Positions 21,901 to 33,300 of a stretch of 64,000 bases of DNA are shown piece by piece (within the stretch, counting starts at the first letter, position 1; each line of letters begins with the position of its first letter). Made by a program: the position numbers and the translations under genes. The DNA lies in contig NC_092357.1 of the NCBI RefSeq assembly GCF_963676685.1, positions 21,418,647 to 21,482,646 of the forward strand, in the 5' to 3' direction. This DNA is from Mytilus edulis. Taxonomy: Eukaryota > Mollusca > Bivalvia > Mytilida > Mytilidae. Under the pieces are notes generated by a model that searched no databases, was not told where the DNA came from, and was given only the letters and a program-made list of their open reading frames with translations.

Positions 21901-24900
21901 AAGAATTACTTTGTTTTCTTCTTTATATTTTGTGTTTGTATAATTCTACGGTTTTATTAAACCTGGTTTACAATAACACTAAACAGCCCAGTAATGTTTG
22001 TTTAAAATGGATTGAATAATTAAAAAACATAACATTGGCTCCACCGTTTCAATGTTATTGCAATTTACTTAACAAGTTATTATATGGTACTCACCTTTTG
22101 ACAGCCGAGGCTGGTTCAAGGTCATGAAATTTGTTGCTTTTTCTCTTTGCCATATGACCCGTATCATCCAGACATAAGACACCGTAATGACACATACGGG
22201 TATCACAATACTAATAAACACCTCACCAACAACTACAGCCTTTAAGTACAATTAATCATTACACATACGGGTATTACAATACTATTTAACACCGCACACA
22301 CAACTACAGCATGTGAATCAAAATAAGTATTTAATCGAATACTGTTAATCAACTAATTTCGAGTTTTTTGCGAGTAGAAAGTTAACGCGAATATGTCGAA
22401 ATTGAATCTTTTTTATTTAACTGTATCGAGTAAATTTGAAAATCGCAAAAACTCATAGCCGCAAAGTTGGCCTTCAGAGATAATTTGGTTTACAGTATTT
22501 GATGCTTGTTTTTTTATGATGTATGTATGTTAATTTTTTTTTATCATACATGTGTCATCTTGTTAAAAACGTTGCAAACACGTCATACATTGTAATATAG
22601 AGAAGCATTACAACCTTACAAAATCACAGAAACATGAGAAACAACAGAGATATGTGTATAGGGTGTTATTAGATGCCGTTAGCAGGAACACCACGCGGTA
22701 TTACAATGAATGTCACCAGTGTTAATGGAATTTGTTTCCATTCCAGCGTTCGGATCATACCTGCTAGTATACTCTATCATGTCTATTTCCCCCCTCAGAA
22801 ATCAACCGTTATCGATAGAATAATCAAACATGTTATCATAGAGCATCACTTAAGAATTAAGTGTCAAATGCATATCTTCTGAAGTTAAAATGGTACTGTT
22901 TATGTTATCATCAGTACAAATTTTGTGTCATAAGGCAACTTAGTGGCTGGGTATTGATTGTTTCATTATATAGTTGTGTATGTCCGTGTATAATGTTCAA
23001 TCAGTATGTGACACAATAATATTTCTTTTTTTTTTATTTTATATGCCTGATAAGCTATTTTTTACTTTATATATTTTGAACTTTTGAAACAATTGTTATT
23101 TTTTCATTGCTGATGTAGCATTAAGATACTACTTACATAAATACCATTTCCAAAATTATGTCGACATATGTATCCATCTATTCCGTCTTTAGAACTATAG
23201 TAGTAGGTTATATGCATCGCGTAAGGTATGGCTATTAGTACAGCGACACTCCAGGCACTAATTATAAGTCCATATCTATACGTTTTCCCTGTCGTATATG
23301 AAGATACAGGACGAACAATCACAAACACTCTATCTACGGTTAATACTAATATAAGAAAAGTTGATGCATTGATGACTAAATTTGTGAAATATCCATAAAA
23401 TATAAAACACGAATGTTTCTCCCATCTTTCTAAGAATCGATCAAAAATACATTCCGGCATTACATATAGAAGACCAACACAAAGATCTGAAAAAGAAGAG
23501 GGTAAATGTAAAAGCCTACCTGCACTTTGATTATCATTATGACTAATGTTTGTCTTAAGGAGGTAGACCTAGGTTAAGGGAAATAACTCTTAAAATCATC
23601 AGTACGTTTGTGTCAACCATTTTCATAAATATATTCTAAGCTTCTAGGTTACATAGATTATTTTCAATCTGTTTCAGGTAAATGCTTAAAATTCATTGAG
23701 GAAAATTGACTTTTACAAACACATAACTGATTTAAAGAGTTATCTCCCTGTACCAAGGTCTACCCCCTTAAATATAGCTTAATTTGTTCTCTTTCAAGCT
23801 GCTGTTTTGTTATTGTGCTGTTACACATCACATCCCAGGTAAGGAGAAAAAGAGATAGAGGATACACGCTCACATAAATGTTAACCCTTTCCCCCTCACG
23901 CATTCTGTATACGCATATTTCAGATCAGAAACCTGTTATTTGGTTTGATTGGTTGCTTTCTGTCATATTCGTGTTTTTGTTTATTAGAAATTTGGCCACT
24001 AGGATTCTCGTTTAAATCTTTTAACATCTTATCATCTCTTAGCCTTTGAGAGTTAACTCTACCGTATAGTGAGTAAACATTATAATTTTTTCCTACATCC
24101 ACATCATTTGGACTCTGATGGATATCTATCGGATAAGCACCTCCTTTTTTCATTTATTTGTATTTGAAGTCAGTGAATTGTTTCAAAAGTTGTTGACCGT
24201 TACGAAATACCTTTTCATAGATGATATAGGATATGTTCCTTGTTTTGTAACTACAATCCCGTTCCCCTTTCCTCGAATGTGACCTACCGTAATAAGATTA
24301 TTAATTTACAGGATATGTAATTATATTAGCAACACGACAGATGCTTACCATTCCAGAGCACCTGAGATCAAATCCAAGTTTTTGTGGGGTTCGTGTTGAT
24401 TAGTTTTAGTTTTCTATGTTGTGCCTTGGATAATATTGTTTGTTTGTCCTTTTCTTTTTTAACCATGGCGTTTTCATTTTCTTTTCGATCTATGGGTTGA
24501 AATGTCCCTCTGGTATCTTTTCACCACTCTTTTATTTGAAATATTTGAGCCCAATAACAAGCAAACTATTTTTTATGAGATCACTCAACAACAACTGTTA
24601 TATATTCTACGTTCCTGGTAAATATAAATAGGAAAAACGCTTCGGATGTATCAAATTTATTACGTGTTGTTTTCATTTTTTACAAATATCAAAAGGAGTA
24701 GGTTCAGTAAGACCCCTTTTTGGCCCCAAAATATAGCAGTTTTACAAAATAGTTAAAATGTAAACCTTTAGTTATTTATTGGACAGTAGAATGCTTCTGC
24801 TACATAAATATGGGCTGTTTTTGACAATACAATGCACATATATCCGGTACTAGCACCATTAAGTCATGCTAAATTACTGAAATCCTCATAATTCTAGCAT

Positions 24901-27900
24901 TTTAGTTAAATTTTAGACGGTTTTCGTGTAAAACGAAAGTGGCCGCATTCGTGTTCATCCTTAATATTGAAATGTAAGTTGTATTTTATAATATAACATA
25001 ACATATATAAAGGTTGAGGATGAACACGAATGCGGCCACTTTCATTTTTACCAAAAAACATCTGAAAAGTGACATTTTTCGGCATATTACGTAGATTTTT
25101 CATATTTGAGCTTGAATCGGATCGTTTTTAATGACTAAATCTGTTAAAATCTTTCACATAAACTAATTAATTCAAATAAAATAGACACTTAAGTGTTTAA
25201 AAAGTGGTCAAAATCTTTCGTCAGATGAACCTGAAATTTGAGGAAGATTACTTTCGGTATTTACCGTTTCCTATTTTGCGATTCCAAAGTTATTGAACAA
25301 AATCATGAAAAAAATTCTAAAATGACTCATTTACTCGACTTTTTTTGCCTTGATACCAGATTTCTGAATACTTAAACAGTGTTAGATTTGATCAAAGCAC
25401 AGCTACTTATTGTATTTTTTATTGTTGCTATTTATTTTCAGGGAAATTAATTTTTACCTCATAGAATTTGACTCTTGGAATTTCTAAAACAATCCGATTT
25501 AGGTCGGGAGAAAAGATTCAGTCTTTACCATTCGGCATTCTATCACTCGGAACAAACGCATACAACATTTCTTATTTTGTATTTTATCAGTAATTGGAAT
25601 TTGACATATTTATACTTTGCACATCCTAAAACCAACCAATAAATTTGTTTCTTAATAATCAATCATTTTGTATCTATTAGAGAATTATCGGTATTATACT
25701 TCATGTGTTACAGCTATAATTGAATATAATCTCCAAAAACATGTGTATTTAATAAACTATTTTCAAATTACCGACTTTTGAATGAGGATTATGTAATTTT
25801 TGACATGTAACCTTTTCCGTGGTGAGATATCCTTCTATCAAGTCAAGTAAGAGCAATGTAAAATAGTAAAATCGGTACAATATATTTTTTTGAACATTAA
25901 CTGCTTTACATTTTCTTTACACGACAAAACCATCGGCAAACAGTACACTCAAATTACACCGATTATTTGTTTGATTTTACTTATTATGGTTCTTACTTGA
26001 ACAACTACCAGAATATCCTACCACTGAAAAGGTAATCTGTCAACAAAATATATAATCCGGAGTCAAAAGTCGGTAACATGAAAAAAAAGTCTATTGGTAT
26101 AAAGATACAAAGATGGGATATGATTGTTGATACAGTGAAACCTGATTAAACCAAACCCTGAATAAACCGGAAACCTGTCTAATCCACACTTGTTCTGAAG
26201 ACCAATTATATCACTTTTTATGCATTGTGAACCTGATGAAACCGAATGCCTGTCAAAACCGAACAAAATCGCTTGTCCCGAAAGGGTTCGGTTTAGTCAG
26301 GTTTTACTGTAATCATATCCAGGTTTGTTACCTGTAATTAGAAACTTAATTCAATCAAAGAACCCTGAGGACATGATTGTTTACATTTTCAGATAAAAAA
26401 AACTATTATTAGTGTTCCAATAAAGAGACATATTTGTCAAACTTTACAAGGTACAGGTGTTATGTAATACTGAGAAGCGGGACGGTGGCAAATATAAAAC
26501 GAAAGCAGCTATTAACGAGATATGAGGTCTACAACTGATTTTGATTGTTGTTCGAAGCCGAAATGCAAGAATTCAATGGTCAAACAAAACCTGTTGACTT
26601 GAATCAAGGCTATAGCTGTTTTTTATACTATGGGAGGATCCTAATGTTAAGTCATTGGGACAAATGAAATATAAGAAAAATTAGAAATGTTGGATTATGA
26701 ATGTCACCACATTATCAATACTAAGCTTATTGAAAATGTCTACTTTTATCTTATTGTCTTTAAGAAGCTTTTGTATGAGCAAATATAAGCTTTATATATC
26801 TAGCTAGAATTTGGAATTATGAAAACTATCAAATTTATATGATACAATAGCTCCAGTCAACTTTTTACAGGGGCCATGAAAGAGAATATTGATCAGTATT
26901 AGGAGTTTTGTTTTTACATCCTATTGTGATTTAAAATCTTGGATCTTATAGGTTTGCTGTATTAAAAAAAGCAGGTATAGTAATATCTGTGGAAGTTTTA
27001 AGTTTTTATTCGGATAGACGTGCGAAAGATAATGTTGCTAATATTGAAAACGTGATTCGCTATCCTTGGGAATTGTTAGTAACGAAGTCCTCCATTTGTA
27101 AAATATCCACATTGGTAAGGAAATAGTTTGCAAAGGGAGAATGTGCATAAAATACCTGTTGAGAAAAATATCCTTTTAATCTTCTGGCAGTCGTTGCTTA
27201 CAGGTTTATAGCATTGCAGTATAAACGTAATAGCACAAGGATTGGGCACAAATTTGGACAGATAATTCATGTGTGGATAATTCAGGTAGAATTCATAGAT
27301 TTCAGGCCGAATGTTTTACAAGGAAATTGTTATGCGAATGACGTAACGACTATAGACACAAATTGAAGAAAAGACATAAATTTATAGCCGCACTCGGATG
27401 TAAGGCTTTTATACATCTACAAATTCAAGAACTCAACAGCTGTCGCACCTACAAAAAAGATTGATTCTCTTGGTGTTTGCTATTCCATGACTATGTTTAA
27501 AAGTTATTTGACACAAAAGTATAATGTTTACATCATTTAAGTTGTCATTCCGAGAGCATGGCTGGCGAAAACTTCTATAAACTTTTAAGTATAAGGAGGT
27601 CTGAGAAGCATTCATGGCATTTGATAAGCTCTTCGAATTATTTATTACCCAAGCGCTGCAACATAAAAAGGCGTTTAAACCAACACGTCCATTTAAGACT
27701 AATAAAACACGTCTACAGCTTATTGTAATAAAGCTTAATCCAGGATATTGTGGGTACCGATAACATTACATTTGTTTTTGCTTTGTTATTTTTAATATAC
27801 CTGCTACTGCTAAGTGTTGAACAAAGAAAGTCATTCGTGATTGTTTGTCACGCCTTGCTAGAAGAATGATGACTGCAAGATTCAATGATATAATACCAAT

Positions 27901-30077
27901 CATCTCCAATAACGAAATCCATTTTGTTACTTTAGAATAGTCCTTAAAAGATAATAAGCAAGTACAGTATAAAGTTCAATGTATTAAGATTTGAACAATA
28001 CCGTAATAAAATAAATATAAAAAAAATTTTATATTTTAAAATCATTTCATTAAAATGTATGTTTTTGCACTAATGCAAATGTCAAGGAGTGTAGTGCCCA
28101 GCACAATATCATATTAAATAAGCTTTTGCATACAACATGTACACTATGATATTCATATTCACATCATATCAACATGCTTTAATCCAGATATGCACGAAAC
28201 GTATGTCCTGGATATTCAACACTAGTTTACTCATATATTCATTAAATAAATTTCAGTAAATGCTTGCATATGATATGGTTGGGTGACAAATTATTGGTGT
28301 TATATATTTGATATCATATATTTGGTTTACAGTTTGATTCAGAAGAAACACCGACATAGCTAGATAATACAATTTGATATCTTATTTTTGGGAAATCTTT
28401 TTAGAAATTTAGATGTAACGTCACCAAGTGCGTTGATGGCTTTGGCTAACTATGTTGTGTTTTTTATGTGCTAGTTTAGGTTTTTTTATGTAATGTATCC
28501 GTTTTTATTCTGTAGTTAGTCACCACTTCGGTTTTATCTATTATATAGTCATTTTATAAAATTTACTGTTTGCAAAAGTATGAATCATTCTACATAATAA
28601 GGATATTCTTATCCCAGGCAGAAAACCTTCGCTGTATTGGTCACAACTTTTTTGGAACTGTTGGTCCTCGGTGCTCTTCAACTTTGTACTTGTTTTGGCT
28701 TTCGAACTTTTTTCATATGAGCGTCACTGGTTAGTCTTGTGTGGACGAAACGCACGTCTGGCGTCTTAAATTTTACACCGGTTAGCTATTATTCGTGTGT
28801 TTCTCTGTCCTATGATTTCTCCAATTTATTTGTGTTGTAGACCTGTCATGTAATGTTGTCATTTTAATGTTATATTTAACATTGCCATTAAAGCGGAGTA
28901 TGGCATGCCACAAAACCAGGTTCAACTCACCATTTTTGTTCTTAAAATGTTCTGTACCAAGTCAGGAAAATGGCCATTGTTATATTATAGATCGTTTATG
29001 TGTGTGTTACATTTTAATGTTGTATTTCTGTTGTGTCGTAGTTCTCTTATATTTAATGCGTTTCCCTCAGTTTTAGTTTGTAATGAAGATTTTTTTTCTC
29101 AATTTATTTGTGAATTTCGAACAGCGGTATACTACTGTTGCCTTTATTAACACTCATAGAATTGAGAATGGAAATGGGGAATGTGTCAAAGAGATAACAA
29201 CCCGACCATAGAACAGACAACAGCAGAAGGTCGCCAATAGGTCTTCAATGCAGCGAGAAACTCCCGCACCGGGAGGCGTCCTTCATACATTTGTAGTTAT
29301 ATCGCACTCGTTTCGTTAAGCCTTTTTTTCTTGTATTTTGATTATTCGTTAGTTCTATCTACATAGATTATGTTATTTTATCTTTGATGCCTATACTTGC
29401 TTGAATTGGTTTTTTTCTTTCTTTTGGATGTAAACTTTAAACTTTAATTAGTTTGCAATAAGTAGGGATATATGACACATTTTGATTTTTCTAGTTTCAG
29501 TTGAGAGGAACTTTGCATAGTTTAAAAAAATAATCTTAAATTCATATGACTATTCAATGAATATTCTATCTTTGTATGCAGTTCAGCTTTTAATAAAACA
29601 GTTATGACCATCATGAAAAGTTTATATTCAAAATTATTAACTGTTTATATTGTTCACACATCGTTGTCAATATAGTGGAATCGTATGCGACTGTCATACA
29701 TGTGAGAGATTTAGCTAGCTACAAAACCAGGTTTAATCCAACGTTTTCTAAATATGAAAATGCCTGTAACAAACCAGTAATATGACACTGATGAGTCTTA
29801 TGTAGACGAATCGCGCGTCTGGCGTACTACATTATAATCCTGGTACCTTTGATAACTATTATCTATTCGCTCGATGTGTTTGAGCTTTTGATTTTGTTAT
29901 ACGTAGGCACTTTTTGAATTTTCATCGGAGTTTGGTATTTTTGTACTTTTTTCATGAAGGCCATAATTGTTTATTATAAGTTGATAATGTTTGTTTAAGT
30001 ATACTTACGCTTTTACACAGATCGTCATCGGAACTGTTGTATAGTAACAAGGAATTGTTACCGCATTTTCCCATACT
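18905..30077 (-). CDS. Rhodopsin-class neuropeptide-type GPCR, six exons, about 314 residues
   Basis: Exons on the minus strand: 30077-30009 (ATG at 30074), 27942-27801, 23486-23137, 22239-22095, 20673-20632 and 19104-18905. All have GT/AG ends and lengths that keep frame to a TAG. The extracellular N-terminus has two N-glycosylation sequons (NNS, NSS). TM1 includes IISLNLAVIILLA. TM2 has HLAVADLCVGL. TM3 starts after the conserved Cys in KHSCFIF and ends LTVDRVFVIVRP. A Cys in ECL2 (GYICRHNF) can form the usual disulfide. TM5 is IPVCVITVSYVW, TM6 is KTIKLLLVVVIVYISSTAP, and TM7 has NSLMNPLVFLVF. The SRMTFF and SKAKKKTIK stretches resemble the vasopressin/CCAP/neuropeptide-S receptor group. 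Odd: DRY is DRV, the CWxP Trp is missing, and NPxxY is NPxxF. Exon 4's acceptor (ACTTAAAG) is weak. Ligand unknown. Confidence 0.92.
20118..20630 (-). mobile_element. 3' fragment of a retroelement reverse-transcriptase ORF and its tail
   Basis: On the minus strand it reads SYISYHDFLDRGLLLTRKLL and then VKLKSSLRKFYGRHHELVDR, a peptide I recognise from a very common bivalve retroelement C-terminus. A non-coding tail with GCTCCTGAAGGGT, AAAAACTAGGGGTG and GATACCAAAGGGACAGT (as seen on the plus strand) follows. Related tails lie at 24180-24540 (plus orientation), 31783-32040 and 45530-45770 (minus). Its first bases (GTGAGTTATATTTCC) directly follow the 42-nt GPCR exon and supply its splice-donor context. 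Confidence 0.75.
21300..21480 (+). repeat. Hammerhead-bearing dispersed repeat (copy F unit)
   Basis: The unit starts near GGTCCTCAATGCTCTTCAAC, runs through the ribozyme at 21390-21434, and ends with an AATTCTGATATCTATGATGAG-like tail (a diverged form of TATAATCCTGGTACC). The small plus-strand frame beginning VLNALQL is repeat-derived; similar peptides can be read at 43049-43264 and 39876-40181. Confidence 0.7.
21390..21434 (+). ncRNA. Hammerhead ribozyme motif, core intact but stem II weakened (copy F)
   Basis: AGCGTCA, CTGATGA, a poor stem II (ATATTTTGAAGAG in place of GTCTTATGTAGAC), GAAA, the palindromic stem III ACGCGCGT, a GTC cleavage triplet, and TGGCGT pairing back to stem I. Catalytic-core bases are all present, but stem II has mismatches, so activity is doubtful. 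Confidence 0.75.
22187..22315 (-). repeat. Tandem partial duplication of the TM5 exon end
   Basis: The plus-strand block at about 22187-22245 (GACACATACGGGTATCACAA through AACTACAGCC) is repeated at about 22258-22312 (TACACATACGGGTATTACAA through AACTACAGCA). The first block covers the acceptor and 5' part of GPCR exon 4. The second lies just upstream of the exon in the intron and contains changes that break the frame. Confidence 0.8.
23555..23770. mobile_element. Foldback/MITE-like element in a GPCR intron
   Basis: The left end (TTAAGGAGGTAGACCT, then AGGGAAATAACTCTT) is an imperfect inverted repeat of the right end (AAGAGTTATCTCCCT, then AGGTCTACCCCCTTAA). Arms are about 36 bp with about 140 bp between. 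No coding potential. Confidence 0.7.
23923..24153 (-). other. Unassigned 77-codon open frame in a GPCR intron
   Basis: An ATG-started frame on the minus strand with ordinary, hydrophilic, non-repetitive composition (it begins MKKGGAYPIDIHQSPNDVD). It has no signal peptide, membrane segment or motif that I recognise. It lies in the intron between GPCR exons 2 and 3 and next to a retroelement tail at 24180-24540. It could be an exon of a nested gene or mobile-element debris. I do not assign a function. Confidence 0.2.
24180..24540 (+). mobile_element. Retroelement 3' tail, copy 2
   Basis: Shares CAGAGCACCTGAGATCA, GTTTTTGTGGGGTTCGTG, AACCATGGCGTTTTCATTTT and CCTCTGGTATCTTTT with the reverse complement of 20118-20400. 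The upstream part retains a decayed trace of the reverse-transcriptase end (GTTGTTGACCGTTACG). Confidence 0.7.
24935..25043. repeat. 27-bp perfect inverted repeat with a 55-nt loop
   Basis: The arms 24935-24961 and 25017-25043 are exact reverse complements; both contain GTGGCCGCATTCGTGTTCAT or its complement. They lie in a longer low-coding stretch (about 24690-25560) that looks like a dispersed element. The transcript of either strand would form a stable hairpin. Confidence 0.85.
26133..26309. mobile_element. 177-bp MITE with pogo/Tc1-like ends and TA target site
   Basis: The left end CAGTGAAACCTGATTAAACC and the right end (reverse complement CAGTAAAACCTGACTAAACC) form inverted terminal repeats. 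Both are flanked by TA (26131-26132 and 26310-26311). CAGT termini with a TA duplication fit the pogo/Tigger-type branch of the Tc1-mariner superfamily. The CTGATTAAACC-like unit is repeated inside, which creates the spurious minus open frame 26063-26266. Confidence 0.75.
28602..28790 (+). repeat. Hammerhead-bearing dispersed repeat (copy G unit)
   Basis: The full unit order is seen: AAGGATATTCTTATCCCAGG, a CTGTATTGGTCACAAC block, GGTCCTCGGTGCTCTTCAAC, then the decayed ribozyme and a short tail. It joins directly to a copy of the repeat family at 28790-29155. Confidence 0.7.
28720..28764 (+). ncRNA. Hammerhead ribozyme motif, decayed core (copy G)
   Basis: The order of AGCGTCA, core, stem II (GTCTTGTGTGGAC), GAAA, ACGCACGT, GTC and TGGCGT is preserved, but the core reads CTGGTTA instead of CTGATGA. 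Predicted inactive. Confidence 0.65.
29782..29825 (+). ncRNA. Hammerhead ribozyme motif, one core-adjacent change (copy H)
   Basis: The core CTGATGA, stem II GTCTTATGTAGAC and the GTC cleavage triplet are intact. GAAA reads GAAT, which breaks the conserved A-U pair at the base of stem III, and stem I 5' is ATGACA in place of AGCGTCA. Activity is unlikely or weak. Confidence 0.7.
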
Positions 30078-30279
30078 CTGTGAAATTAATTAAGATTATG
30101 TACTTCAATGTAATCCATATATATTTTGTTCAACAAGCGATAATTTTATGATAAATAGGAGAAAAGGGGAAAATATTCGTGTACAGTTAATCAGGAAAAG
30201 ACAACATCAATGTAGCAGAGAAAAATCAAGGGTCAAAAACTTAATAATTACCAACTGAACAAGATCCTAGATTGCTTAC

Positions 30280-30360
30280 CTTTCACTACTATGCCTCTAG
30301 AAATGTTCAAAACCATCTTTCCAGTACAAAGCAAGATTATGTCCAGATTTTTTCGACCCA
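30280..30360 (-). other. Possible 5' untranslated exon of the GPCR
   Basis: A GTAAGC donor follows position 30280 on the minus strand. Joining it to the acceptor before 30077 would place a short upstream open frame that ends just after the main ATG, in another frame. There is no protein-level support, so this is only a candidate. Confidence 0.2.
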
Positions 30361-33300
30361 TGTTTGCATAAGGACACACAAATCTATGTTTTCACAAATT
30401 TCATTTTTATATTCTATTATATATGCAATTTAAAAGGAACAGCAGGTCTGCATTTTTATTTCTTAACTATGAAAAAAAATACAACATTCCAACTTAAAAA
30501 AAACAAACGGCCACATTTATGTTCATTTTCAAGGAAATCTCTCCAAACTATTAATAATTAAATATTTTATTGATGGTTTGCTGTGATTTTCATGGCAAAA
30601 TTCAACTTATTAAAGGGTTCGCCGAAGCATCAAGCAAAACACTTGTTTATATTTGATTTGTGATTATCTTGGAGTTAACAATTTCAAGTTAAGATGATTG
30701 GTTATTGATCTATGCATCACTTTCAAACAGAGACTCTTGGTAATTATTTGTAAAGGCTATTACATGTGGATGTGACCTTAAATAAATATTGTAGCAAATT
30801 GGTTTTGTTAAACAATAATAACTATAACTAGTGTTGATATTGCAAGCGTCAGAAGATGTTAGCGGCCTAATGGACATTGTTAAGATAACCAATCAGATAT
30901 TTCCAAAGTCTAACGCCAGATATATATATATATATATATTGCGGTTTTTATCCAACGCAATCATAGGTTTGAACGTAGTTTTCAATTTATATAAAGTGCC
31001 TAGAAAATCAACCTAACGATGTTAGAGTAGATTTGATTCGTAACTTCCTCCCCGGCGCCGGGGTATATATAATGTCTAAAAATAGCAACAATCAACATTC
31101 AATCTATTTAAGCGAGGATCAGTTTGTGAAAATAAACTGATACAGTTACTGAATTAAAATTATATAAATGTATAAGAATATAACTTAAACACGCTAATTA
31201 ATACATTAAAAAGTTCTATTAGATGTTTTAGAAATACGCAATATTTCGCTGAACAAATTAGCTTCATCAGGCGTGTGCATCTCTCAAGGTGAAATCGGAT
31301 GCATCACATTTTTGTAGCTTAATCTATACATATATATAGACATATATCTGACCGTTATTTTAAAGTTTCAATAAGTTTGGAGCATTCTTGATAATTTTCA
31401 GAGCTTTGCTTTTTCAATGGCAACGGCGGTCATTCAGGAAATTCCAAATCTAAAGTATCATCAATAATTGCCAGTCAACATAACATAAATTTTCATTACG
31501 TTTGGGACATTTTGCAATATTTGATTTTTTTGTTGATTTTTAGGGTAGCAGTGACCATTTCTAAAATGTTTATAACTGATGCTATATTGATATATGAGGG
31601 GGTGTATACCATCAAAGTTTCATTGGGTTTTGACCTGTCATTTTAAGACAAGGACTGCAACTTTTAGGTTATCAAGCATATGACATTTATTTATTGTTTG
31701 CATGGTAAAAGCGCTTATTTAGGAAATCATAAAGCCGCAAGCCACATCTACACATGCAAGTCAACACCTATGTAAAGTTTTATTAAGGAGGGGAGAAAGA
31801 TACAAAAGGGACAGTCAAACTAATAGATTGAAAATAAAATGAATGTCTAAAAAAGAAACAAACACAAATGATAGTACACATGACACAACATAGAAAATTA
31901 AAGACGAAGAAACACGAACCCGACCAAAAACTGGGGGTGATCTCAGGTGCTCCGGAAGGGTAAGCAGATCGTACTCCACGTGTGGCATTCGTCGTGTTGC
32001 TTATGTTATTAAAGATCTGGTAAATATGCATTAAGTTTGGAGCAATTTGTTTGGATTTTTTTCTTTTTTTACTGTTGTTTCTCTGGCTACAGAGTTATTC
32101 CAAAGATTGACAAAATCGTCTAAAACCTGTATTAATTTGACATATGCTTGGAGAGGGGATTGGCAATTAAAATCAATAAATATTTGAAAACAACAATGAA
32201 GCCGAAAAAAAATCCAATGATTTTAAGGCCAGTCATGCTCAAATAATTCACAAAACTTAAAAACAAATAATTCTACATTTTTTATTTCCATTGTAACGGC
32301 AGCCACCTTTATAATCTTTATACTGACTTATCATTGCGATTGGTTGTATTAGCTCTGAGGAAACTCTCGGACAAAATAGGTGGAAGTTTAATTTATAATG
32401 ATACGGAAACAGAAACAGAGGAAAAGCAATATGTCACCCGACAGCGTCGATCGTGTGCCACGACAAACAGATAATGGTTATATAAATCGTTTCAAAACTT
32501 TCATGACTTAATTCAATTATTTACTCATTTGAAAGTTATTATTCCTTGGTTTCGAATTATTACGTAATAAGACAAATGCATACCAACATGATTTAAATCT
32601 AATGTCATACGTTTTCTACAAATCACTACTAGAGTAACAATATTCATTTCTTTTTTAGATTTAGCTTTCAATATCTCTTGTATATACTGTAAATAATAAT
32701 AAGACTTATATTTGTAGACTAATTTAACGATTGATCGGAGCATAACGGATGAGTCTTGGGAAAAGGATTTGTGCATTTGACGTTTATATTTTAATCCTGG
32801 TATCTATGATGAGTAAATTTATATTTATCAGGCATTATTATTATAAATCATATAAACGAAATACGTAAATGTGTGAACGAGCAACTTAAGTCCATTTTAC
32901 GTCGAGTGAATGTTGAACAGTTTCTTAATATTGAAAACAAATCTATTGTCCAAAACTAACACATACAATCTGTTCGCAGGTTACGTATTTCTGGAATAGT
33001 CCTCTAAACGTCATATTGAAATATATGATGTCGAAAGCCAAACGTATATAACGTATAATAGCATATAAATCAAACAAACTTAAACAGAATAGTCAATACT
33101 GCCATATGTAAATTTGAATTCAGGAAGTAGCAAGTTTATTTAAAGTTAGGTACCGATTATTCATTTTTTTTTGGAAATGTTGGCTTTTGTTCACGGAAGA
33201 ACCTTTTTTTTTACATACTATCCAGGAACAATTTTTTTTTCAGAAACGCAATGTCATTGCTATTCCCCAACCTTCAGTGGAAATACATTCTCTTTTAAAA

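Noticed and set aside
26063-26266. 67-codon minus frame with repeated CGLDRF-like units
   Set aside because: It lies within the TA-flanked MITE and its internal end-motif repeats.
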